Part shown: positions 27,486 through 35,901 of the stretch, one piece after another
Layout of the letters: the number at the start of each line of letters is the position of its first letter
Numbering within the stretch: the first letter of the stretch is position 1
NCBI RefSeq assembly: GCF_001577755.1
Contig: NZ_CP010776.1
Span: 3,286,001-3,350,000 of the forward strand
Reading direction: 5' to 3'
Source: Rufibacter sp. DG15C
Lineage (GTDB): Bacteria; Bacteroidota; Bacteroidia; Cytophagales; Hymenobacteraceae
DNA: 64,000 bases
Program-made: the position numbers and the translations under genes
Notes under the pieces: generated by a model
Databases searched by the model: none
What the model saw: only the letters and a program-made list of their open reading frames with translations
What the model was told of the DNA's origin: nothing

Positions 27486-27986
27486 ATGACCATGATTTTA
27501 AGAGCCAATGCGGGAATAATGCGGTTTGTGCGGCGAAAGCTGTGGGACCCCATTATGGCCTTGGCAAAACAGGGATTTACGCCCCACCAGTTAGCACTCA
27601 CCATTACCCTGGGCTCCGGCTTCGGGATGATTCCGTTTATCGGCCTCACTACCATACTGTGTACCTTCTGGGCGCTCAGGTTGCGCCTCAACGTGGCTTT
27701 CACCATCTTGATTGGCTACCTAATGCAACCGTTCCAGCTGGCGTTGTATGTGCCGTTCGTAGATTTGGGTCAGACCATTTTTCCTGTTACGCCCATTCCA
27801 TTCTCCTTAGAGAAGTTGATGGCCATGTTTGAGATTGACTGGATGAACGCGTTGCAGCAGGTGTGGTTTGCCAACCTGCTGGGGATTTTTGCCTGGATGC
27901 TGTGCTTCGTGCCGTTTGGGTTGGTCGTGTATTTTTCCAGCAGAAAAGTCTTGCACAAGGTGTTGCCTGCCCCTGAAGTGGTATAG
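27486..27986 (+). CDS. DUF2062 domain membrane protein
   Basis: The 166-residue product matches the DUF2062 family: a short amphipathic start, GFTPHQLALTITLGSGFGMIP, then hydrophobic helices at about 45-75 and 125-150. Its biochemical role is unknown; the domain is sometimes fused to glycosyltransferases. A second ATG at 27492 is an alternative start. Its TAG stop touches the left arm of a palindrome copy. Confidence 0.82.
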   Translation: MTMILRANAGIMRFVRRKLWDPIMALAKQGFTPHQLALTITLGSGFGMIPFIGLTTILCTFWALRLRLNVAFTILIGYLMQPFQLALYVPFVDLGQTIFPVTPIPFSLEKLMAMFEIDWMNALQQVWFANLLGIFAWMLCFVPFGLVVYFSSRKVLHKVLPAPEVV

Positions 27987-28030
27987 TTCGTTTTCAGCCT
28001 GTTTTCTAAGAAATAGCCCAAATACGAACT
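27985..28030. repeat. Intergenic palindrome, copy 9
   Basis: AGTTCGTTTTCAGCCTGTTTTC pairs with AAATAGCCCAAATACGAACT imperfectly. The outer arm AGTT/AACT is copy-specific. The first two bases belong to the preceding stop codon. Confidence 0.82.
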
Positions 28031-28074
28031 GCGGTTTATACGGAGTAAATTCTGATACTTTATAAGATTCCTTT

Positions 28075-28082
28075 TATCTTTG
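28075..28082 (+). promoter_or_regulatory. Candidate -7 box for the DUF4920 gene
   Basis: TATCTTTG fits the Bacteroidota TAnnTTTG consensus and is followed by a leader of about 75 nt before the start codon. No clear -33 box is seen. Confidence 0.5.
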
Positions 28083-28161
28083 AGCACCAGAAAAGAAAGA
28101 GAATGAATTACTTATCTGGTTTTACAGTTTACCCAGTACTCTCACTTATATAAATAAAATT

Positions 28162-28638
28162 ATGATGAAAGCAGTTCTTCCCTTCGCGCTTGCTCTTTGT
28201 TTGTCTGCTTCTGCCTTCGCACAAGACAATGTGCGCCCTGCCAAACCAGGAGTGACCTACGGCAAAAAAGTAACCGCCAAGAAAGCCATTGCCATGACTG
28301 ACCTGTCCACCAAGCTAGAGACGGCTCCTGAGTACAAAGGCAAGATTGAAGGCACCGTGGTAGAGGTGTGCAAGAAGAAAGGCTGTTTCATGAAATTAGA
28401 GAGACCCAACGGCGAGGCGGTGATGGTGAAATTCACGGACTATGCCTTCTTCATGCCGATGGATATTGTAGGCAAAACCGTGGTAGTGGACGGTACTGCT
28501 AAAGTAACTGAAACGACGGTGGAGCGTTTACAGCACTTCGCGAAAGACGCTGGTAAAAGTGCCGAAGAAATTGCCATGATTACCAAACCCAAGAAAGACA
28601 TTGAGATTGTAGCTGATGGTGTATTGGTGGTGAAATAG
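28162..28638 (+). CDS. DUF4920 domain secreted protein
   Basis: The 158-residue product has a signal peptide cleaved after about residue 21 (SASAFAQD). The mature part is a small beta-rich DUF4920 domain with the conserved VVEVCKKKGCFMKLE segment, whose C-x4-C pair may bind a metal or form a disulfide, and a second conserved part FTDYAFFMP. Function is not known. A second ATG at 28165 is equally possible as start. A terminator and a palindrome copy follow directly. Confidence 0.85.
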   Translation: MMKAVLPFALALCLSASAFAQDNVRPAKPGVTYGKKVTAKKAIAMTDLSTKLETAPEYKGKIEGTVVEVCKKKGCFMKLERPNGEAVMVKFTDYAFFMPMDIVGKTVVVDGTAKVTETTVERLQHFAKDAGKSAEEIAMITKPKKDIEIVADGVLVVK

Positions 28639-28664
28639 CCGCTCATTCATCTTCCATATAAAAC

Positions 28665-28695
28665 GAAAGGCATCCCAGATTTTGGGATGCCTTTC
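28665..28695 (+). terminator. Terminator after DUF4920 gene
   Basis: GAAAGGCATCCCA pairs with TGGGATGCCTTTC around a short ATTT-type loop. It lies 27 nt after the stop. Confidence 0.88.
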
Positions 28696-28733
28696 ATTTT
28701 TGGGCTGGTTTCTGGAAAACAGGCCAAAAACGG
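28696..28733. repeat. Intergenic palindrome, copy 10
   Basis: ATTTTTGGGCTGGTTTCTGG is the left arm and AAAACAGGCCAAAAACGG the right arm. It is directly attached to the preceding terminator hairpin. Confidence 0.85.
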
Positions 28734-28745
28734 ATTGCCGTAGTT

Positions 28746-28881
28746 CCTTCTCCCTGAGGGAGAAGGCTAGGATGAGGGGGGCGGCATGGGTGATGATGTA
28801 GAGACCAGGCACTGCCTTGTCTCTAGCGCATTGCTTTCTACTGCACAAGTTAACACCCCCCTTCGCCCCCCTCAAGGGGGG
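28746..28881. repeat. G+C-rich dyad cluster, different repeat class
   Basis: Three dyads lie close together: CCTTCTCCCT/AGGGAGAAGG (28746-28766), AGAGACCAGGCA/TGCCTTGTCTCT (28800-28824) and CCCCCCT/AGGGGGG (28866-28881). The pattern resembles dispersed intergenic elements of Bacteroidota genomes and does not share the core of the palindrome family found elsewhere in the window. Confidence 0.6.
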
Positions 28882-28981
28882 AATCCTTGTTTAAAGCCCG
28901 CCTCTGTTATTCAAAGGGTTCATGCCAGGTTAGTTTAACAATCCTCGAGTATCGAATAACCAGTAACTAACAACGAATCAA

Positions 28982-31897
28982 TTACCCTCTGGCGCAAATG
29001 CTTTTGTAGGCGCAGTATTGGCACGTTTCCAGGTCATTGGTTTTTCTGATTGGCTCTGCAGGGTCTAGCATCCGCACTACTAATTCCCGCAACAACCGCT
29101 CAGAGGTTTCCATGAAGTCTGCCGGGTTTCCCTGCGCATCTACAAAGGGCAGTTCTGAGGTTAAGACGCCCGCGCCCAAGTTCCGGAAGGAGATGATGCC
29201 GGCTTCATATTCATATTGGCTTTTAGGCAGGTTGAGTACTTTGCTTTCCAGCAAGCTTCCATTCTGTATTTCCTTGGCCAGAATGTATCGGTAGAGCCAC
29301 AACTGCCGAACTTTGTCCAAATGGCGGTCATGCAGCAAGGTGGCTTCCAAGTCCTCGGGTTTTACTTTCAAACTTGGCGCCAGCACCTTGCCCGTCTTAT
29401 AGTCAATCACGCGCAGGGTACGACCGCTTAAGTCAATCCTATCTGCTTTACCTGAGATTTGCACATTTACCTTTTCGCCGGAAGGCAGTTTCACCTCTAA
29501 CTCCGTCTGGAGTTTGTCTTCTAGGGATAGGATATACAACGGCAATTCCTCTGAGGTTTGCAGTCCTTCCAGGTAGCGAGTGAGCAGTTGCACGGCCACT
29601 TTGTAGAGGATGAGGTTCATGCCTTGCTCGGGCAGATTGCCTAGCGTACCGCGTTTGAATTCCTCTTTCACCTTCTCAGACAAACCGGCCAGCATCTGGT
29701 CAATGTCAGCGTGCTCAATAGGCCTGGCTTCCTCGGCGAAGGGCCTGAAGTAGTCTTCCAGCACCTGGTGCACAATCGTCCCGAAGGTGTCTGCGCCCAC
29801 CAGCTCATCAATCTCCTCCACTTCCTGCAACTTGGCGATGCGGGAGAAATAGTACTGGAGCGAACAGTTCACATACTGGTTCAGGTGCGAAGGGTAGAGT
29901 CCCCGTTGTAACTCGTTTTTAAGCTTGCCTAAGACCTCTTCGTCTTTCTGGATGACGATGTCTGGCTCATACTCCTTGGTGTCCAGTTGCTCCACCACGG
30001 CCGTTAATTCCCGGAAGGTGATGTTGGGGTTTTTTGGAGCCAGGTCGTGCTGTAGCTGCAAAATGAACCTTGATTTCTCACCGGAACCATAGGTGTCTGA
30101 CGGCAAGACATAAAGCAAATTCACCCGCTTGGCGCGTTGCAATAAACGGTAGAAGTAATACGATGTAATGCTCTCTTGTTCAGCGTAGGTAGGCAACCCG
30201 AAGGTGCGCAACACGTCATACGGAAACAGCGAGTTTTGCTTCTTGGGCTGGGGCAGCACGTTCTCGTTTACGCTCAGGATAATGAGGTTCTCAAAGTCCA
30301 GGGCGCGGGTCTCCAGCATCCCCATGACCTGCGTAGGCGAGATGGGCTCGCCGCTGAATGGCAACTTGGTGTTGTTGATTTGCTCGTACAAAAACTTCTT
30401 GAAACTGCGCACCGATATCTTATGCTCGCGGCAGTCAAAGAGTGAGTCCAGGCGCTTGACGATGGTATAGAGAATGTAGAGATACTCGGTCTCAATGGGG
30501 TTCTCCTTTTCCAGACGGTAAATTCTGCTGAGCGCGTCTACCAGTTGGTACAGGGTATCAATGAGGTCGGTGCAGTCGTTCCAGGTCCGGAAGAGCGTGA
30601 TGAACATGGGATGCTCGCGGCCCAGCTTGATGATTTCCTCGGCAGTGAGCAACACGCTGTTCTTGGCTACCATCTCATCCAGCACGTGCTGGAACAAGTC
30701 CAGGTCGGCCTCGCGCTCTGCCAGCCCGTTCAGGTACTGCTCATAGCGGCGCAAGAAGGGGTGTTGCAAGAGCTTGGTGACGGCCAGGTGGTGGTATCTG
30801 TTAATCCGGTAGCCGGTATCGGTGGGTTGCACCACGCCCGTCAAATGCACGTCAAAGAGCAGGTCAATGAGGTTGAACAGGGGAGTACCTTTAAACGATA
30901 GACCCATGGTCACGTTGTAGTCAGAGACTTCGTCTGAGATGGAGTGCAAGACCGGCAGGAGCAGGGTCTCATCTGGCAAGACAATGGCAATCTCGGCAGT
31001 TGGGTTTTGTACGCGAATCTCGCGTAATAATTGCCCGGCAATCTTGCCTTGCATGCTGGCGTTGGCCACGCCGATGGCGTTAATTTCTTTGGTGTCTGTC
31101 AGGAGCAGGTTCTGTTGCCAGTTCCACTCGGGCAGGGGCCATTTGGCTTTGTAGCGCTTCAAGAAATGCCCCGCCCGCTTGTCTGACTCCAGGTTCATGT
31201 AGAAGTCATCTGAGTCGAAAAAGACTTCGGCTTTGCCCACCGACAGCAAGGTCTGGATGATATTCTGCTCAGCCCTTGACAAGGCATTCAAACCGATGAA
31301 AATGTATTTATAGCAACCGGCGTTGCTCTGCGAAATGTCCTTGATGCGGTCGGCGACCATCCTGAAGGCCATGCCCGTGTATGCCTGCTTGTCTTTCTTA
31401 AGTTTGGCTTGAAGGGCGTTGTAGGTGCGTTCCAGGTTGGTCCAGAGCTGGAAGTACTGCTTTACATTCTCGGTGGGCGTACTGCTGCCGGGTTTGCCCG
31501 GGTCCCAGCGCTCCAGCGCCTTGGCTTCGCTCACATACTCAAACACCGCCGCCGGGTCCACCAGCTCCATGTCCATGCGCGAGAAGTCCTCCAACAAAGT
31601 AGAACTCCAGCCCACAAACTGGTCAAAATCCAACTTCGGGTCAAAGGTGAGCATGATGTCATACAGGTCCAGTTGCAGATGCAAGGGCTCCAGCACGTCT
31701 ACGTTGGCCATGTTGCAGACAAACTCCTCCATGGAATAAATCTGCGGCGACCAGATACCGGTGGGCGCGGCCTCTGCCAACGCATTCTTGAAGTACAAGG
31801 TAGCCCGGCGCGTAGGCAACACAATGCACAAGTCACTGAGCTGGTCTGTGTAGGTCTGGTAAATATGGTCAGCGGCTTGCCGAAGGAAGGATTGCAT
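28982..31897 (-). CDS. AddB-like inactivated helicase with PD-(D/E)XK nuclease
   Basis: The 971-residue product resembles the Bacteroidota AddB-type subunit. The N-terminal 600 residues look like a UvrD-type helicase that has lost its ATPase motifs (VLPTRRATLYFKNAL where Walker A would be). The C-terminal nuclease has GKADRIDL and the catalytic VIDYKTGK near residue 830. One cysteine near 677 (VNCSLQYYFSRI) and a C-terminal C-x2-C-x5-C (CQYCAYKSIC) match the four iron-sulfur cysteines of AddB nuclease domains. It should resect double-strand breaks with the AddA-like protein encoded at 36728-40093. The two are separated by unrelated genes, unlike the usual adjacent addB-addA. Confidence 0.85.
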   Translation of the reverse strand: MQSFLRQAADHIYQTYTDQLSDLCIVLPTRRATLYFKNALAEAAPTGIWSPQIYSMEEFVCNMANVDVLEPLHLQLDLYDIMLTFDPKLDFDQFVGWSSTLLEDFSRMDMELVDPAAVFEYVSEAKALERWDPGKPGSSTPTENVKQYFQLWTNLERTYNALQAKLKKDKQAYTGMAFRMVADRIKDISQSNAGCYKYIFIGLNALSRAEQNIIQTLLSVGKAEVFFDSDDFYMNLESDKRAGHFLKRYKAKWPLPEWNWQQNLLLTDTKEINAIGVANASMQGKIAGQLLREIRVQNPTAEIAIVLPDETLLLPVLHSISDEVSDYNVTMGLSFKGTPLFNLIDLLFDVHLTGVVQPTDTGYRINRYHHLAVTKLLQHPFLRRYEQYLNGLAEREADLDLFQHVLDEMVAKNSVLLTAEEIIKLGREHPMFITLFRTWNDCTDLIDTLYQLVDALSRIYRLEKENPIETEYLYILYTIVKRLDSLFDCREHKISVRSFKKFLYEQINNTKLPFSGEPISPTQVMGMLETRALDFENLIILSVNENVLPQPKKQNSLFPYDVLRTFGLPTYAEQESITSYYFYRLLQRAKRVNLLYVLPSDTYGSGEKSRFILQLQHDLAPKNPNITFRELTAVVEQLDTKEYEPDIVIQKDEEVLGKLKNELQRGLYPSHLNQYVNCSLQYYFSRIAKLQEVEEIDELVGADTFGTIVHQVLEDYFRPFAEEARPIEHADIDQMLAGLSEKVKEEFKRGTLGNLPEQGMNLILYKVAVQLLTRYLEGLQTSEELPLYILSLEDKLQTELEVKLPSGEKVNVQISGKADRIDLSGRTLRVIDYKTGKVLAPSLKVKPEDLEATLLHDRHLDKVRQLWLYRYILAKEIQNGSLLESKVLNLPKSQYEYEAGIISFRNLGAGVLTSELPFVDAQGNPADFMETSERLLRELVVRMLDPAEPIRKTNDLETCQYCAYKSICARG

Positions 31898-31903
31898 GCG
31901 TGG

Positions 31904-31943
31904 GTAGTATCTTTGAAGGGAACGCGGAAAGTAAAGATACTAC
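31904..31943. repeat. 11-bp inverted repeat in front of addB-like gene
   Basis: GTAGTATCTTT at 31904-31914 is inverted as AAAGATACTAC at 31933-31943, 18 nt apart. The right arm contains TATCTTTA on the minus strand (31939-31932), a near match to the -7 consensus, about 35 nt before the start codon. It may be a promoter-operator or a leader hairpin. Confidence 0.55.
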
Positions 31944-31981
31944 GTTTTTGGGCTGTTTTGGAGAAAGAAGGCCAAAAACGA
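31942..31981. repeat. Intergenic palindrome, copy 11
   Basis: ACGTTTTTGGGCTGTTTTGG and AGAAGGCCAAAAACGA form the arms. It lies just upstream of the addB-like gene and overlaps the 11-bp inverted repeat by two bases. Confidence 0.85.
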
Positions 31982-32140
31982 AAGTGTATTGGAGTTAATT
32001 TGAATGACGAAAAGAAGTTTTAACGGTACTCGTGCATAATGCGAACAAGGCATATCCGAAGTTTGGCTTATGTGCTATGTTACCTGCTGGCATTCTTCTT
32101 TTTCATTTACTATCAGTTTCAACTGTGCAGATTCTATCTA

Positions 32141-32377
32141 TTAACCAATCATTAATTCATAGATAAGAAAGATGCTGGATATTCCACCTAATACCAATAG
32201 AACATAAAGGACTATTCTTACTTCTTCGCTCTTATCTGCACGCTCTGAAAAGAATGCACGAACTGAGATTATTAAAGCAAATAATGAAAACAGAAGAAAT
32301 ACAGGTGCTATTCCACTGAACCATGCAGGAACTAATAATGATAAAAAAGCTGCTAAGCCCAGTTTCTTGTTTCCCAT
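32141..32377 (-). CDS. Hypothetical small membrane protein
   Basis: The 78-residue product has hydrophobic segments at about 6-22, 24-42 and 55-75, separated by a charged loop (RAFFSERADKSEEV). I do not recognise the family. The gene is supported by a clean start (MGNKKLG), the membrane-protein composition and by filling an otherwise empty gap between addB and map. It could be an unexpressed frame. Confidence 0.55.
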   Translation of the reverse strand: MGNKKLGLAAFLSLLVPAWFSGIAPVFLLFSLFALIISVRAFFSERADKSEEVRIVLYVLLVLGGISSIFLIYELMIG

Positions 32378-32689
32378 TAACTGTTTTTTCTCCCTTCAAT
32401 TCTTCGGATATTTCTTTCTTTCTCTGATTACTGCTTACTGGTAACTAGTTTCTAAAAGGAGGTATTCGGCTTATCTGCACTATGTATGGAGGAAAATTTA
32501 CGGTTAATGGTCGTTTCTGACAGATAACCGTAATTGGACTAACGAATATACTTTATAGCTGCCGTTTAATAAACTTAATCCGTTTTTGGCCTGATTTACA
32601 GAAAACAGGCCAAAAACGGATTCGCTCATTCACAGGCTATAGTGAGATTGTCGTCATTAAATTTTTACCTCTAATATTAGTCCGTTTTG
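32378..32689. other. AT-rich gap upstream of the small membrane protein gene
   Basis: This 312-nt stretch holds the map-proximal palindrome copy (32577-32622) and AT-rich DNA with ATTACTGCTTACTGGTAACTAG-like words. I see no gene, RNA or clear promoter in it. Confidence 0.5.
32577..32622. repeat. Intergenic palindrome, copy 12
   Basis: AATCCGTTTTTGGCCTG and CAGGCCAAAAACGGATT are perfectly complementary around ATTTACAGAAAA. It lies 67 nt after the map stop. Confidence 0.95.
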
Positions 32690-33448
32690 TTAAATCAGAT
32701 TGGCCTTCGTTAAAATGATGGGTGCTTTATCAGTGATGAGAATGGTGTGCTCATGCTGGGCCACGTGTCCGCCTCTGTTGCCGACTAAGGTCCAGCCGTC
32801 GCCGTTTTCTGTGGCAATGGTGCTGTGCGTAGAGATAAAGGTTTCTATGGCTACCACTGAGTTTTTCTTGAAGCGCTCCCGGTTGCTGGGGTCATAGTAA
32901 TTCAGGATACCTTCGGGGGATTCATGCAAGGAGCGGCCCACGCCGTGGCCGGCCAAATTCTTGATGACTTTGAAGCCTGCTTTCTTCGCCTCGGTTTCTA
33001 TGATTCTGCCCACTTCTGCAACGCGTACGCCGCCTCTTATGTGCTGAATGGCTTTGTTCAGGATTTTCTGAGATGCTTTTACCAATGGCGACAGTTGCTG
33101 AAGGTCTTGCCCCAAGATAAAGGAACCACCGTTGTCAGCATAGAAACCATTGAGTTCAGCGGACACGTCAATGTTCACCAAGTCACCTTCCTGCAACACG
33201 GTGTTCTTGGAGGGAATACCATGGGCTACCTCTTTGTTCACGCTAATGCAGGTGTACCCCGGAAAGTCATACATCAGTTTAGGTGCAGGTTGGGCACCAA
33301 ACTGTTGTAACACTTGAAAGCCGAAATCATCAAGCTCCTGCGTGGTCATTCCGGGTGTAGCATGTTCGCGCATGAGCCGCAAAGTGGTGGCAACTACTTC
33401 ACTAATCTTATGGATTCCGGCTAAATCTGCCTGTGATTCTATGGACAT
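32690..33448 (-). CDS. map: Methionine aminopeptidase, type I
   Basis: The 252-residue product removes the initiator methionine from nascent proteins. All five metal ligands are in place: D94 (VNIDVSAELNGF), D105 (YADNG), H168 (LAGHGVGRSLHE), E202 (VAIETFIS) and E233 (AQHEHTI). The length is typical. It is not next to ribosomal genes here, so it may be a second copy beside one in the ribosomal-protein cluster; this cannot be judged from the window. Confidence 0.95.
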   Translation of the reverse strand: MSIESQADLAGIHKISEVVATTLRLMREHATPGMTTQELDDFGFQVLQQFGAQPAPKLMYDFPGYTCISVNKEVAHGIPSKNTVLQEGDLVNIDVSAELNGFYADNGGSFILGQDLQQLSPLVKASQKILNKAIQHIRGGVRVAEVGRIIETEAKKAGFKVIKNLAGHGVGRSLHESPEGILNYYDPSNRERFKKNSVVAIETFISTHSTIATENGDGWTLVGNRGGHVAQHEHTILITDKAPIILTKANLI

Positions 33449-33531
33449 GTTGTTAAAGTTAGGCTAAGCGTTTGTTCAGGCAGTCATAAGTGGCCTTTGC
33501 TTCTCTGCATTTTATGATATTTTGTTAAACG

Positions 33532-33990
33532 TTATTTTTCACAAATTTCTTTCAATTTATCTAAGGCTTTCGGGTAGGACTCGTTCATATAGTCTACAAA
33601 ATCTTCGGTGGTGTCTAAGTCAACCGTAACGGTGGTTGCGCCATTGTTATCTGTGAAGGTGTAGTTTTCAAAACCGTTGGCCCATTTCTCTACGTCTGGT
33701 CCTTCTGTAATTTCCTGGTCAGCTTTGACAAGTCCGTAGTGCTGAATGGATACAAATTGGTTGGGAATGTTTTCAGCTATCTTGGAAACCATCCCGCCCT
33801 TTTCTCCTTGCTCATCCACGCCCACAAATAGAATTTTATTACCCTTGTCCCAACTTCCTTCATAGGTAGAGGTAGGGTTAAACAAAGAAGTCCATTGCTC
33901 ATAGGTTGACTTACTGTTGATGCCCAGCATCATTTCATAAACCTTAGCCACCGGTGCATTGATGCTCACTGTGTATTGTAACTTTTTCAT
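33532..33990 (-). CDS. SRPBCC (START-like) domain protein
   Basis: The 152-residue product has the pattern of the SRPBCC/AHSA1 group: a start strand KLQYTVSINAPVAKVYEMMLG, alternating strands in the middle, and a C-terminal helix (DYMNESYPKALDKLKEIC) that closes the ligand cavity. Proteins of this group bind hydrophobic ligands or chaperone clients. The ligand is unknown. The gene is alone on the minus strand between map and mqo. Confidence 0.8.
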   Translation of the reverse strand: MKKLQYTVSINAPVAKVYEMMLGINSKSTYEQWTSLFNPTSTYEGSWDKGNKILFVGVDEQGEKGGMVSKIAENIPNQFVSIQHYGLVKADQEITEGPDVEKWANGFENYTFTDNNGATTVTVDLDTTEDFVDYMNESYPKALDKLKEICEK

Positions 33991-34175
33991 AGTATTCGTT
34001 TGTGTTTAAATTAATCTTGAGAAGGGTTATTTACAATCACTATAATCAGTCCTTTTACTTAGGGTATACTTATGGATAACCCTGAAGAAAGGACTCCCAA
34101 CCTATGGTTGATTGTCTCTTTGTTAGATACCCGCAAGTGGACTTCCGAATATACAACGTAGTTCATAACAATGAA

Positions 34176-34223
34176 AAATCCGTTTTTGGCCTCCTTTTCA
34201 GAAAAGAGGCCAAAAACGGATTT
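34176..34223. repeat. Intergenic palindrome, copy 13
   Basis: AAATCCGTTTTTGGCCTC pairs with GAGGCCAAAAACGGATTT perfectly around CTTTTCAGAAAA. It ends 21 nt before the mqo stop. Confidence 0.95.
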
Positions 34224-34244
34224 CACCATATCTTGTGGGTTCCC

Positions 34245-35780
34245 TTACCGCTGCACCAACTGGCCTTCTTTCAATTGAAGTACTTCGGCGGTGTAGGCGC
34301 GCATCTCCTGGCAGAGTTGTGGGTCATCTGACAGAGAGATGCCCAACGATGGAATCATTTCCTTGAACTTGGCCTGCCATTCGGGACTTTTGGCTTGCAC
34401 CGGGAAGCATCTTTGAATTAAGTCCACCATGATGGACACGGCGGTAGAAGCACCCGGTGAGGCGCCCAGCAAGGCCGCAATAGAGCCGTCTGCCGAAGCC
34501 ACCACTTCCGTCCCGAACTCCAACACGCCGCCTTTGTCTTTGTCTTTTTTGATGACCTGCACCCGTTGACCGGCCATTTCCAGTTCCCAGTCCTCGGGCC
34601 TGGCGGTGGGTACATATTCACGCAAGGCAGCTACGCGGTCCTCTGGCGACTGCATCACCTGCCCAATGAGGTATTTGGTCAAGGGTATATTGGTATAGCC
34701 CGCGGCCAGCATGGGTCTTAGGTTGTTGACCTTAATGGAGAATGGCAAGTCGAAGAACGAGCCTTTCTTTAGGAATTTAGTCGTAAAGCCGGCGTAGGGA
34801 CCGAACAGCAAAGCCCGCTTGCCGTTTATCATGCGCGTGTCCAGGTGCGGCACACTCATAGGCGGCGAACCCACGCTGGCCTTGCCGTATACCTTGGCCG
34901 AGTGCATGGCAATAACCTCTGGATTGGTACATTTGAGCCACTGGCCGCTCACCGGGAAGCCACCAAAACCATCGGCCTCTGGAATGCCCGAGGCCAACAG
35001 CAAGGGCAAGGACCCGCCGCCCGCGCCAATGAAGACAAACTTAGCCCGTACCCGCTTCTTCTCATCTGTGTTGATATCTTTGACCCGTATCCGCCAACGT
35101 TTATCTGACTCTGTGTCCTTCTGCCGAAGCTTGCGCACCTCATGGTTCAGGTACAAGGTCACGCCCTCCATGGCCTGCAGTTCTTTGAACATGAAACGCG
35201 TTAAACACCCGAAGTTCACATCGGTGCCCGCGTCCATTTTAGTGGCGGCCACTTTCTCATCTTGCGCACGGCCCGCCATGATCAAGGGCATCCATTGGGC
35301 CAACTGCTGTGGGTCTTCTGAGTATTGCATGCCCTGGAACAGGGGCGAGGTAATCATGGCCTCGTAGCGGGTACGCAGGAAGTTCACGTTGTCCTGTCCC
35401 CACACAAAGCTCATGTGCGGCACGGAGTTGATGAAGTCTTTGGGCGGAGATTTGATGATGCCGCTCTTCACCAGAAAGGCCCAGAACTGGCGCGACTGCT
35501 CAAACCATTCGGCAATGACGTCTGCCTTGGTGATGTCCACAGAGCCGTCTGGCTTCTGCGGCGTATAGTTGAGCTCACAGAACGCCGAGTGGCCCGTGCC
35601 CGCGTTGTTCCAGGCGTCAGAGCTTTCGGCGGCTACTTCGCCCAGGCGTTCATATATTTCAATGGTGAGGTTGGGTTGCAGTTGCTTGAGCATGATGCCC
35701 AGCGTGGCGCTCATGATGCCCGCACCAATCAGCACTACATCTGGCTCGGTAACCTGAATATCTTTTTTATCTGTAAACAT
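34245..35780 (-). CDS. mqo: Malate:quinone oxidoreductase
   Basis: The 511-residue product oxidises malate to oxaloacetate and passes electrons to the quinone pool, acting in the TCA cycle at the membrane. It has the FAD-binding start DVVLIGAGIMSATLG (about 14-28), the family mark SSDAWNNAGTGHSAFCELNYTP, and GGFPVSGQWLKCTNP in the middle. The length is usual for Mqo. It is convergent to nothing nearby and reads alone between palindrome copies. Confidence 0.95.
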   Translation of the reverse strand: MFTDKKDIQVTEPDVVLIGAGIMSATLGIMLKQLQPNLTIEIYERLGEVAAESSDAWNNAGTGHSAFCELNYTPQKPDGSVDITKADVIAEWFEQSRQFWAFLVKSGIIKSPPKDFINSVPHMSFVWGQDNVNFLRTRYEAMITSPLFQGMQYSEDPQQLAQWMPLIMAGRAQDEKVAATKMDAGTDVNFGCLTRFMFKELQAMEGVTLYLNHEVRKLRQKDTESDKRWRIRVKDINTDEKKRVRAKFVFIGAGGGSLPLLLASGIPEADGFGGFPVSGQWLKCTNPEVIAMHSAKVYGKASVGSPPMSVPHLDTRMINGKRALLFGPYAGFTTKFLKKGSFFDLPFSIKVNNLRPMLAAGYTNIPLTKYLIGQVMQSPEDRVAALREYVPTARPEDWELEMAGQRVQVIKKDKDKGGVLEFGTEVVASADGSIAALLGASPGASTAVSIMVDLIQRCFPVQAKSPEWQAKFKEMIPSLGISLSDDPQLCQEMRAYTAEVLQLKEGQLVQR

Positions 35781-35856
35781 AGTCTTCTTTCTAGCTCCCT
35801 CAGAATACGAGGAAACCAGTAGAAAGTGTTTTGAAACGGATTAGCTAGAAAGAGAA

Positions 35857-35899
35857 AGCGTTTTTGGCTTGTTTTCTGGAAAAGAGGCTAAAAATGATT
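35857..35899. repeat. Intergenic palindrome, copy 14
   Basis: GCGTTTTTGGCTTGTTTTCTGG and AAAAGAGGCTAAAAATGA form imperfect arms between mqo and the stop of the lipoprotein gene, which begins 3 nt after the repeat. Confidence 0.8.
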
Positions 35900-35901
35900 T
35901 T

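Larger units (their letters stand above)
28639..28981. other. Repeat-rich convergent gap
   Basis: This 343-nt gap between the DUF4920 gene and addB holds, in order, a terminator hairpin (28665-28695), a palindrome copy (28696-28733), a second unrelated set of G+C-rich dyads (28746-28881) and an AT-rich tail with words such as AACCAGTAACTAACAAC. No gene is supported in it. Confidence 0.7.
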
